Shown piece by piece: positions 1 through 10,859 of a stretch of DNA of 64,000 nucleotides. Each line of letters starts with the position of its first letter. Position 1 is the first letter of the stretch. The stretch covers positions 2,418,001 to 2,482,000 of the forward strand of contig JAJTUQ010000004.1 of assembly GCA_021399445.1 (NCBI GenBank), in the 5' to 3' direction. This DNA is from Xylogone sp. PMI_703 (Eukaryota > Ascomycota > Leotiomycetes). Below the pieces are notes generated by a model. The model had not been told where the DNA came from and ran no database searches. It worked only from the letters and a program-made list of their open reading frames with translations. Position numbers and translations under genes: made by a program.

Positions 1-977
1 TATTTTATTAGTGAGAAGAATTCCCCTATCAATCGTCGGCTATCTCCTAGAGCCCTGTGTTGATTCGCGCAGTCGTAGTCTGATCGCCACTTCATAAATT
101 ATGGCTTCTTCAGCTCGTCTTAACCGAGTTAGATTGATGAATTGGTCTTAGATAGTTCAATCAAGCCCCTGAAACAACAGCCAAGACAGGGACAAGCTTT
201 CTTGTCAAAGCTTCAGTGGTATTTTCTCCAGCATAGCTGGCGCTCAAGAGGAGGAAGTTCTAGATGCACACAGGGGCTTTCTCCTAGGCAGATTGTCCTT
301 CAAAGGTCTAGACCCTGAATGACTTGAACGCTAATGGCTATAAATGCGTACCAGCAGTGAATACTTTATTGTCGCGTGGCTTTAGTGGTGGCTTGGGGAT
401 CTAAAATCGATAGTCTTTCCTAGATAACAATCACCACTCACTTATGCTGAGTACCGAGGCGACTAAATACTGCAGTAATATCGGCAATTTCGGACTCTTG
501 TCAGATACCGGTACTAAGGGCCGCTAAACAATCGATGGGGTCCTTTCCATAACTCTGGAGAGACTGCTGTTGCTTTATATCAGAGAGATCCGTTCGTTGG
601 CACTTTTTGTTTAGCTACCTACGGCCCAGAGTACCAACCTGAACGATATATCTGGTTCGCGATCCATAGAACACATTTGTGGAAAGGTTGATAAGTCCTC
701 AAAACGATATAAAAACAATTAGTTGAATGGATTTCATTGGAAAAGAGAGCATGTCTGATAATGCTACAGCATTAGGAAGTGGACAACCGATACCAATTAC
801 TCACCCAAATATCAACATCATTCATATCTGAGAGTACAAGTGCAGGACAAAATGCTGATAACAGTCAAATTATTTCATTATATTAATCTTATTTAAGCCA
901 GTTGGCTCAAGTATACACAAAGAACGGGCCCTCAACAATCCATACAGATCCATCTTCTTCGAACTGAGTGCGACATA
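1..977. other. intergenic/edge sequence, no gene recognised
   Basis: No long reading frame and no recognisable protein motif on either strand. The only short ATG frame I noticed (from about 727, 34 codons on the plus strand) resembles no family I know. The right part is the 3' flank of the minus-strand P450 that ends at 978. Confidence 0.5.
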
Positions 978-2894
978 TTATGCCTTCGCAGGTTTCCTTC
1001 TCGTAACAGTGCAGTTAAAGTTCTTCTGCTGTACGAACCAGTTATTTTCGCACTTGAGCTCTTCAAGTGGCTTGGTGAGCGCAAAGTCAAACTTTTGCAC
1101 CAATTCCGGAACAATCTTGGAGATCTCCATTAAAGAGATATTCTTGCCAATACATGTTCGAGAGCCGTGACCGAACTAAACAGATGATTAGAATATCTCG
1201 GTGATGCAAGAATAGAAGTGAGAAACAGTATACTTACAGGTATCCAGTAGCGTTCCATCCGTGCAGCTCTGTCTTGGTCCTCAAGCCAGCGTTCTGGTCG
1301 GAAAACATCCGCATCTTCCCCGAAGACCGACTTGTTATAATGCGCTACCCAAGAGTTCATCCCGACAATGGTCTATGCATCGAGTGTTAGGATATTTTCG
1401 AATATATACTTTCCAGTTTGGAATCTGCGTTATTAGACTTACATTTTCTGGGAAGAAAACATCCGAAATAGTTGCTCCTCCCTTGGGGACTACTCGGCCC
1501 ATTGGAAGCCCAGTAGCAGGATGCAGTCGAAGACCTTCTTTAATACAAGCTTGAAGATACGGCATCTTCTGGGATTCCTGGAACCGAATTGGATGCGATA
1601 GTTCTCCAGCAGCTGCTTTTTCATCAATCTCAGCGCGTAGCTGAAAGTAATATTAGTGTGATCAATACGGCAACGACATAGGTAAGAGGCAGCGTACCTT
1701 CTTCATAGCTTCAGGATTCTTTATCAATCCATACATGATCCCACTTAAACTCACACTAGTAGTATCACTTCCTGCGCCGATATTTGTAATGCAAACACAT
1801 AGCACATCACCGAATGTGACCTTGTCAGGATTTGCCTTGTGCAGTCTCAGAGCTTTAGCCAGGAAGTCATCATTTGTCTCGTTCCCGCCTTTCTCTTCAT
1901 CTTCACGCATTCGCTGCTCTACTTGTTTAATCGTAAAACTACTAATCCACCCTAAACCTGATTTCGCTGAAAGCAAGCCTAGAAGGCGGTAAGCTATTTG
2001 ATGAAACTCGTTGAAAATGCCCACATGCGTGCAATACACAAGATATGTGTGGAGGGCATGGAAGACATTGGTTGGGTCATTCTCTCCTGTAAGGAAACCG
2101 AAAGATTTTGCCAACTACCGTATGTTAGCTCCATTATTTATTTGTGATGATATGAAGTAAATCGGCTAACCGTTATTATTGAAATGCAATCGAACGCAAA
2201 GCGTTGGAGCCAATGCTGCATGTTGAAGGAGACACCGGACGTAGCAAATCGATCTAGAGCCGCTTCAAGGTTTTCGATGCATTGTACTACGGGTTCTTCC
2301 ATCGACATTAAGTGAGTTGTGGAGTACAGAGAAGCGACTTTTCTTCTATCGGAGGCATGGCGATGAGGGTCTCTCTCAACGAAGAGGTTGGTGATGTGAG
2401 GGTCAACACCTCCACTGGCAATGTACCATGGCCCCTGTAGATACACGCTTAGTATTGGCATGCTGTTGACAGGCTGATAAACCAACTAAGTACCTTGGTG
2501 AACTCTGTTCCATGCCCGTAGATGGTTTTGATGGCTTTGGGGTCATCAATACTGTAGTCATTGGGGCCTATCCGCACTATCGGGCCTGAGGGTTGAGAGA
2601 AAGTTAGTCCCCATTGTGATTATTCTAAAAACACTGGGGCTTTAACAGTAAAATATGAGGCTTACCGTATTTTTTATGAAGTTCGATGTTTGTCTTTTCA
2701 AAATCACCCCTCCATACAGCCTGCCAGTACCAAAGTCTTGAAAACCTCGCCCAGAAGGGACCAGGAACATGTCGTAGAGGGGAGACAGCAGCCTTGATAA
2801 CCGCCTGTAGCACAATGAAGGATACAACAAAACTAATCCCCAGGAGGATGATCTGGGAAGTTGAAAGGTTTTTGAGATAATCTGTATATGCCAT
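978..2894 (-). CDS. cytochrome P450 monooxygenase (pisatin demethylase-like type)
   Basis: Membrane-anchored haem-thiolate monooxygenase that would oxidise a small lipophilic substrate at the ER; the substrate is unknown. I chose the ATG at 2894. A hydrophobic anchor (about residues 12-35) is followed by the hinge RHVPGPFWARFSRLWYW. The I-helix reads GAGSDTTS, the K-helix ExxR sits in KEGLRLHP, then comes FRPERW, and the haem loop is FGHGSRTCIGKN with the cysteine ligand. About six introns with good GT-AG ends keep the frame open: for example, exon 1 ends at 2666 and exon 2 starts at 2585, and the intron before the haem exon runs from after ERYWIP to FGHG. About 500 residues, a normal length, ending in KPAKA and a stop. 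The hinge and WARFSRLWYW region resemble the pisatin-demethylase branch of fungal P450s; that family placement is inference. It is transcribed in the same direction as the alcohol oxidase upstream of it. Confidence 0.93.
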
Positions 2895-3565
2895 CTTCAA
2901 ATCTCCCCCAGTTAAGGTAGGAAAAGGATGGAATTACGGAGATACAAGCCCAACCGCAGGGAACTTCCTATATTTCATAAACGAAGCGCCCCAAAAGAGT
3001 TCTTATAGTTGGACTCGGTAATTTTGAGACATTTCTAAGCTAGAACCTGTATACTGTTACCGAATTCCATCCAGTCTTGGAACGACGCCGGGGAACCACC
3101 GCGCGAGCCATCACCGATGGAAAACGGACCCCAAGCAAACCCAACTTACAACGGGCTTAAACTCTGTTGATTTGAGCTATTACTATTGGTTCATGGAGTA
3201 TTTGGTCGTAGAGTTATCTTCAAAAATCTCTCTGTAGTTTGATGCCAAGATGTGTCCTAGATTCGGGAATTGCCCATGGCGTATGGGGTACTCCACGGGG
3301 TTACTTAAAATGTGGGGATATTCTTGTCCAGATTAAGGTCTAGAAAGTGGGACAATTGCCGGTCTACAGGATGGCAGTTCGACAAGTATGACGACTGTTG
3401 CAGAGGATAACATATTGTATAATGGCTTATGAAGCTCCGTCCCTCTATATCCGTCAAATACACGGACACGGGTAGATCCACGGCCGCTCCAATCCGAGAT
3501 CTATGCCTCCAATTAAACAAGAAGCGTGCAATTCCGAGTTGAAAGCATAATTTGAGAAAAATTTA

Positions 3566-3981
3566 TTAAGCACACTTGAACAAGTCCTTTATCAACTCAC
3601 CATTGACAACTCTGTCAACGAAATATATTTCGTGAATGAGCCGAGGGCATCCGCATTTCCCTCCAGCAACATAACAACATCGATGTGGAAAGTCTTCAAA
3701 GTCTAAATCTGGAAGATCATTATCGGTAGGCAGATCCCAAAAGAAACTCATCAGGACTCCATCTTCTAGTCCAATATTTCCATTACCGCCATCAGTGATT
3801 ATTGATTTCTATAGCGTTCATATTAGCCAAGAACTACAATGGATTAGACTTGTGTCAGGTTTTCAATCATCAACTGTCTTAGCTCCCTGGAATAGCTGTG
3901 CTTGCGAATTATTATCTTACAGCTTGGATTAACAGTGAGAACCACGTGGAAGCTTGTTATTATAAGACTAGATATAGATTG
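3566..3981 (-). CDS. possible small hypothetical gene or gene relic
   Basis: On the minus strand an open frame of about 80 codons ends at 3566 and contains SFFWDLPTDNDLPDLDFEDF and then CCYVAGGKCGCPRL. Upstream a second open stretch (about 3981-3856, containing SRELRQLMIENLTQ) joins it in frame if an intron GTCTAA...TATAG is removed. No ATG is visible at the start of the upstream stretch, only a TATAG that could be an acceptor. I do not recognise the family. It could be the 3' end of a small gene, or a remnant of one whose 5' part has decayed. The acidic segment and the Cys-rich segment make it look protein-like, but support is weak. Confidence 0.28.
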
Positions 3982-4389
3982 CTATCAGCCCTATACTTTG
4001 GTTTATATATGACACGTGCAAAACACTAGAAATATCTAATAGAAATTAGAAGTACCAGTAGAGGGACAGTGTATGTGCTACTTCTGTCTATTGAAGGTGC
4101 TTATTGAATCCTTCCCATGTAGCTAAGTCTGTAATTTGATTGTGATAACTATAATATGCACCAGTATAGAATTATTGAACGCAAGCATAAGTAGTGGGAT
4201 TATATTTTTTCGAGTCACTTAAGACGACAATATCAGGTAATTTACTGATCAAGTTCAATCATTCATAACTGCTAATCTGATCATACGATACAGTAAAAAA
4301 ATGATAAGGAAACTAGAATAAATTTCACAGGATTCATTAACTCGTATCAATTCATTTCGCAAAAAATGCTTTTGGAAATGGCAAACTTT

Positions 4390-6851
4390 TTAAAGCCTGG
4401 CGTGGGCAATAGCGGAGGTTTCACCTGGAGCGTGGTAGGTTGGGACCTTCATGTCGAGGTCCTTTCCGCTGTAGCCGAGATCCTCTGCAGTGAGGACTGC
4501 ACACTTCTCACCGATCAAGAGAGCAGTGGAGTCTATAATCTATCAGTATCGGGGGTGGAATGGTTCATTAGATGAGTGAAACTCACAGGTATTGCAGCCG
4601 ACGTTGTCAGGGCAGACTGACAGATCAGCGACCTTGAGGCCCTGTACGCCGTGGACATTAAGACGCTCGTCGAGCACACCGTGCTTAACGATGCTATTGC
4701 CCTCCTTAGGAGCCATCGAGCAGGTCTGTTATGAAATTAATACTTGTCTTGCATCGTGTGTGAGTTAGAATACTTACACCAAGACTGTGCCAGGTAGTCT
4801 CCACGTGTCTCTTAACCCATTCCTCAATGTGCTCGATATCCTTGTTGGAGTACTCCAAATCCTCATACAGGTCTCTGGCATTAGAGCTAAGGATAGAGGC
4901 CTTTGGTTCTCGTGACTTCTCAAGTGGCACAGACCAAGAACCATGCTGGATACCGGCTGAGAGATTACCTGGAAGAGCATAGGCCTTGGTAGTTGCAAGG
5001 TCCATGTCCTTAGCACGGGCTGGAGAGTCGAAGTCGTAGAATGGATGCATTGCCTGGACCTCACCAGCGTATGCATCCATACGACGGGCAGTCTCACGGG
5101 ATTTGATGTAGCCCCAGACCATAGGTGCCATATCACGCTCATCATTCATGAAACCAGCGTCGAAGTCAGGCGTCTCGTATGGGTCTGGAGAGGTGATGTG
5201 AATGGAACCACGTGAGAACGGGTATTCCAAGAAATGGAACATTGTGAAGAATTTTCCGGGTGGCCTGTAGAAAATTGTTAAAAGATTTGGGTTTTTTTTC
5301 GCAGGTTGGCCATTCACTTACATGAGCATATGGTCGCCGAACCATCCAGAAATCACAGAGTAGTGCATAACTGGCTTGTCGGGCTTGTTCTTGAAGTAGC
5401 TGTCCCAACCACTCTTGAAATGTGGAGTTGGCCATGACTCCATCTGTCTCAGCTCTTCCTCTGTTGGTCGGATCTTAACACCAGCCTCGATACCATTGGT
5501 GGCAAGTGGGCCGGTTCCCTTGAGATTCCACTCGTCGAAGACTCTCTTCTGGACCTCTGGGTCACCCCGAATGAAATCATCAAAACTCTCAGTGTCAGGC
5601 TTGGCACGATAAGCTAGAATAGGTTAGTATAATGGGGAAAAGTACTTGGCTTCTAATTAGGTGGGGAGTATACGAACTTGCGAACGTCAGGTAGTGATCC
5701 TGGAAGTTTAAGCCGACACCTGGGAGATCGACAATGGGTTTGACGCCAGCAGCACGCAACTTCTTGGCATCGCCTACACCACTACGTTGGAGGATCAGTG
5801 GCGATGAGAGGGTGCCGCCCGAAACAATAATTTGCTTGCGTGCTTTGAATGTGCGTGAGTGTTTTTGCTAGGAATTAGAGGTTAGCCAATCAATATCGAA
5901 AAATGTTGACTTTCATCTAACTCACATTTGGGTGAAGAGGCTTGGTTGGAACGGTCCGTACGCCCACAGCTCTGCCATTCTCAATAATCACCTTATCAAC
6001 CTTGGTGTTGCATTGCAAATGCAGATTGTCGTACACAGCTCGTGTAGAGTGGATGTAGGCATGAGCAGAGTCACTACGACGGCCGGTCTACAGTGAGTTA
6101 GTTATGAGTGAAACGTGGGGAACCTTGTTCCTGTCGCACATACATCTCTGTTGATCCATTTGAGCCAGTGCTCAGCACCGTGGCCAGTTACGAGATCCTG
6201 GAGATCATCGGTAGTTGGGATGCCTTGAGATTCAGCAGCTCTGAGGAAGTCTTGCATAATAGGGTAGGTGTAGTTGCCTATTTACCGTACATTAGCTATA
6301 TCTCCATATTGGGGGAGAAGAAACGCAGTAAAAACTTACCAAATGAGACTTTGATTGGGCCCTCAAAACCATGAATATCACGGTTGTTGCAAGCTCGTTG
6401 ATAGGTCTCATGCTTCCTCATGAGTGGGATCAGCTCCTTAGTAGTCCAACCCTTGGCCTGGAAGTCATCGTAATCTGAAGCAGAGGCACGGGTGTACATC
6501 ATGAAGTTGATGGAGGATCCACCACCCAAGATGTGTGCGCATGGAACGATGGCCTTACGGCCACCAAGCCATTTTGAGGGGCGAGAATGATAGAAGGAGG
6601 CAGTCTTGCTGTCCAATTTCATATTCCGTGGGTCTGATTGCAGTTTAGTACATGAATTTTTGGAACACATATTGAGAAGTGAACATACAAATACCAGGGC
6701 GGTACACCCATGGGTTGTTGAGATTGCTCTCTCCAGCCTCAATCAACAAGACCTGGAGCTTGTGATCGAGGTTTGCAAGTCGTCCAGCGACAACACAACC
6801 ACAACTTCCACCACCGCACACAATGATATCAACCTCATCTGGGACAGTCAT
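4390..6851 (-). CDS. alcohol oxidase (GMC oxidoreductase family), peroxisomal
   Basis: FAD-dependent GMC oxidoreductase of the fungal alcohol (methanol) oxidase type. It oxidises short-chain primary alcohols with O2 to the aldehyde and H2O2 inside peroxisomes. It starts with MTVPDEVDIIVCGGGSCGC, the ADP-binding beta-alpha-beta fold, and continues with LLIEAGE, the GMC signature ILGGGSSINFMMYTRASASD and NNRDIHGFEGPIKVSFG. The C-terminal catalytic regions are TTWHSLGTCSMAP (His) and DNVGCNTYSTAL (Asn). The last three residues are ARL, a type-1 peroxisomal targeting signal. Several short introns interrupt the gene, and all exons I traced stay in frame, including the last three (after HSLG, and between CNT and YST). 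Expected length about 660-680 residues, normal for the family. The FAD motif has GGGSCGC where GGGSSGC is more usual. The assignment is confident because similarity runs the full length; methanol versus other alcohols as substrate cannot be told from sequence. Confidence 0.96.
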
Positions 6852-8834
6852 GATGGCGGTAATTGATTGTATCCAGATACAAATATAGTTAATAAAATGT
6901 TAAATTGGAATAATAGCTGATTAGGTTGTGATAATAGAGGAAACAGCTCCCAGTACGAGAGAGTATGGAAGAGAAGAGGCAGAAGGAGGGATTGGGATGC
7001 ATCTTGACCCTTTTCTACCCTCCTCCAGCCCCTATCCACACCATGACTACCCCTCAAACCCCGCACGACGAGGAGCAGTAGTCTGCATTATCACAGCTCG
7101 ACGTCGCTCAGATTGACGAGAATGACCCTTCTCAAAAGAGCTCAGACGCGTAACAACGTCGATGTCAGGTGGAGAAGACGAGGTAAGCCAATCCCAGTGG
7201 CTATCTGCGGTCCCGGAAAGAGGGCTTAGGGGCAATTGGACCTTGCCAGCAGAGCCAAGGGTCCTTTCTGCCTGGATCAGCAAACTTTCTGCAACCCTCT
7301 TCACGGGCGAGATGCATAGATCATGGCTCGGAAAGGCCGTCTCGCTCTTTAGACGACTGCTGATCGGTCAATTGAGAAATGTCTGGTGATAGGTTCCCCA
7401 CACGTGTACGACAGATATGCGATACCACAGTAGCTTGCCTGGAGAGAAGGGAGCTTAGCTATAGCGGACAAGGATGCCCCGAAGCACCTGAGTTGCGAGA
7501 CGAAGAGAGGCCTTATTGGCTATGGAAGACTAGTTAAGCAGAGCTATGGTCGAGCATTGTACCACGGAAGGGCATTGAGCAATGGTGGGTGGTTCGGCAG
7601 GATGGAGCCTAGAGAAGGGACGTCGTTCGAGCCGGTAATAGCTCACGCTGCAAACCGTAGATGGTATCGATGACGTACGGCAGCAACGACACCGAAGCAA
7701 CCGAGCTATCACCGATTTTTATTTATAGGGCAAGCAAATGGCCAGGCAGAAAACGGTTTTTCTGGGGTTGGGCCGCCAAGATTGACAAAGCATCAAGGGG
7801 AACTTGATAGGATGATGCTTAGGATTGGCGTGAGGAGACAGCAAGCGACGTCGTAGAAGGAGCTCTGGATATGCAAAAGCCCCACCTGGAGAAAAGGGAG
7901 GACGGCTCAGCAAAGGGACCTTTAAAGGCGTCAAGACCTTGGGGTAATGCTGCAGTTGCAAGCTCCAACAATTCATCCGCGCCATCCGGCACCCTGCCAC
8001 ATGTTGGTCCCCCGCTGCTGGATCGGCTCTGGACATGCTGCTCTCCCGCGGGGATAGCGTGTGGGGTCTCTCTGCACAGCAGAAAGTCTACGAAGAGGCA
8101 CAGAGAAACTTGTGCTGGAAGAGGAAAAGGCAGGAAAAGACAGAAGCTGGAGACGAGCAGGCGAGAGCAGACCGATCGGATTCCAGGCTCTTGCTGGGGG
8201 TGCTGGTTCGGCACTGGCGGTTGTCTGGCCGGGCCCGGGTCCAGGTCCGGGTCACAGCCCCTCAATAACCCTAGGCCAGCGCCTCTGGGTTATTTTGAAG
8301 AAGTTCCAGTTCCAGTTCCAGCTCCAGTTCTGCCGTATTTGAGCCTCTGCATCTAGCAAATCCAGAGCAGACCAGTTTGTGGTTTAGGTCGGGTGTAAGA
8401 GGGCAAAGAGAGTGGTTTTGGCTCAGCCAGTGCTAGTGCGGAAGAGCGGAAGTGGTGGTTTCTGGTAGAACGCAGGGGAGGGACGGATCTGGGGTAACTT
8501 ACTATTTCCGGTAGCTGGGCGGGAATAACTCAATTAGCTGGTTGCGATGAGGAGAAATAGTGGAGCAAAGAGAGGGACGGACAGAGAGTGGAACGGCAAG
8601 CGTGAGTCCCTCGTGTGCGATGGTGGAAATAGCCCGAGTAGTCAGGCCGCTTGGGTACAAGTAGTGTACATTCCGGCTCCTGCATCTTTACGCCATGGAC
8701 GGATGTACTCATCATCAGCTTCCCTGTGTTCCGACATCACGATCGCCCGGATTGCCTCCCCTAGACTACCGCTTCTGGGCATTTGCATCAGCCTCAATGC
8801 TGCCCCGTACTGATGTGTAAGATATCCATAATGG

Positions 8835-8850
8835 CTCTCTCTCTCTCTCC
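8835..8850. repeat. (CT)n microsatellite
   Basis: An uninterrupted CT dinucleotide run of about 16 bases, in non-coding DNA upstream of the alcohol oxidase. Pyrimidine runs are common in fungal promoters; no function can be assigned here. Confidence 0.7.
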
Positions 8851-10662
8851 AGGCTGGCATCGCTGGTCGCAGATATGCCGCTCTCCAGAACCAGGGGATA
8901 GGCGGCGATTGGCTCCTGGTGAAAGAGTTGTACCACGTTGGTCTTGGTGGTTGTGACTTTGAAAGCAGAAGAGTACAAGTAGTAGCAAGTTTGATCAGTT
9001 AGACCACTGCGACGCACATCTCGATGCAGCTGCTGGAGCTCTGCTTGAAAGCTACAGTATTGCGGGGGAGACTCCACCAAGCTGCTACTGCGCAGGTTTG
9101 CAGTTGCTATACCCTCCAAGTTCTTTCTTACTCCTTGTTCTTTGCGAGCTTCCCTAATTCAGTAGAGGCGTGAGAGATTTTGGGGTCCAAACACAGCTTG
9201 TCACAGTAACTCTAACTTTCTTGATTATGCGATGTCGTGAAAATCAGTTTTGAAGTTCTTTGGCGAAGCTAGACCCGACATTCAACACAACAACACGACA
9301 GAGACAGTATGCAAGATACGTACCATTAGCATTGTAACAATTGAGCAAGTGCTTGATCGAGTTTACTCAACTACAGCATGCAAAATTCTCGTGTTCGACA
9401 ATGTTGGGTCTATGCAGGGCGCAGGACCAAGAATCCAAGAATCGGGATAGCCCCTCCATTCGCGCCTTTGTCTCACTCAACTATGTCCGCGTCCCAAAGC
9501 ATATGTGAATTCCACGCAATTAATTCGGTGAAATCGGACAACGTACGGTATTGAATGATCGAGAAATACCGATCGAGGATGAATGCGGGGAAAAGGAGTT
9601 GTATCTCTCCATGATTGATGTGGTGCAGGGCGAGAGAGCGTTCCCAGAAGAGGCACGGCAAGATATCACGACGATCTCAAAGAGGCAATGGACACGGCTC
9701 GGGGTGGCTTGTTGGTCCAGCTATTGTGCCGTGTTGACTCTGTACGGGATTGAATAGATAATTCAGATCAGATCGGCATGAGACGATCAAAAGCAAAGAG
9801 AGTGCAATATGGGATACTTTCTTGGGAGGTTCTGGGCATTTTTGCGTTTGGCGATATCAAGACAGAGCGAACGTTAAACAGGCGAGTGATTATTACCGTA
9901 TTCGTAACACAACCATAACAGCGGCCAATAGAAATTTGTTTTTCAACCCCCCCAAATAAGGTAACATTCAATAACGGTCACTTAATTAAGTCAAATACCT
10001 TCCCAACTCAACTTCAAAATCTCACATACCCCAAACGAAAAAGCAACAGAATCCACAGCAAATGCGCCCTCTCTCCCTCTCTACACCGCTGATACCGCTT
10101 TGGTCGTCGACTGCAACCCTTTAGCTGCATGTCAAGGTCGAGAGGGGTTGCATTACTTAGCCCTCAAGTGCGGTTCCGCAGCCAGACGGTACTCTCTCCT
10201 CTCGCCCTGGACGTCATTTTACCCGTCACCCGTCAATCCCTCTCTACCTCTGTCACATACGCTCTACGCCAAGGTCAAGGGAGAGGCGCAGCTTCGAACG
10301 CGGTCTAGATAGCTCTGGATTGAGGGGGCAAAAGCTTGTCCTTCGTCGTGTGAGGAGGCGTTGCATGGCTTAGGTAAGCGTTGAGGGTCCTTGTGCTGTT
10401 CAACGGGTGGAAGGATTGAGCCATGTGGGGAGGAGAGCGACTGTGGATGCTGGGGCAAGGATTCAGAGGTTTGTGTGAGAGATGTACATCGTGTTGGGTG
10501 GTTGTCGTGGCACTTCTGGAATACGTGTGGTTATGTGGATGTGTATCCTGTGTGAAGGTGAGGAAGGGATCTCGGATATCCTCATCCAACTACTCGATAT
10601 GCAATTTGAGTTGTGTCCATCCTTGTCTGCTGTAGAAATGCAATACAGGCAGGACAGCCTTG

Positions 10663-10716
10663 ATGCGAGATTTGCCATGCACTGAATCTCGCATGAATAT
10701 ACCATGGTATATTCAT
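10663..10716. repeat. stem-loop overlapping a 24-bp perfect palindrome
   Basis: Ten-base arms ATGCGAGATT (10663-10672) and AATCTCGCAT (10685-10694) form a perfect inverted repeat with a 12-base loop. The right arm overlaps a 24-base perfect palindrome (10693-10716) centred on CCATGG. The pair lies about 145 bp beyond the stop codon of the minus-strand helicase, so it could sit in or near its 3' UTR/terminator. A role is inference only. Confidence 0.75.
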
Positions 10717-10859
10717 CATCCAGCAGGGCTCCTTGTACCAGCTGCAATCTCAATTTATGGATTTATGACTTATCATTGGAATGGAACATTGGCTTTTAAC
10801 TATGGAGTGCTCAGTAGTTTATTTGGTCAAGACTAATCATTACGGTCGGGCTCTTCCAA

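Larger units (their letters stand above)
6852..10859. other. 4-kb stretch with no recognisable gene
   Basis: It lies upstream of the alcohol oxidase and downstream of the DDX60-like helicase. The 7.7-8.4 kb part is GC-richer and holds overlapping 75-160-codon frames on both strands. These have no domain, low-complexity composition and no sensible splice chain, so I read them as chance frames. The part next to 6851 presumably contains the alcohol oxidase promoter. Small features inside are a CT run, a degenerate GTTCCA repeat near 8304-8330 and the palindromes listed separately. Confidence 0.6.

Noticed and set aside
7719..8356. Long overlapping frames on both strands (up to 161 codons) in a GC-rich stretch
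   Set aside because: The translations are low-complexity and domain-free, both strands are open together and no splice chain links them; this is expected from GC-rich non-coding DNA.
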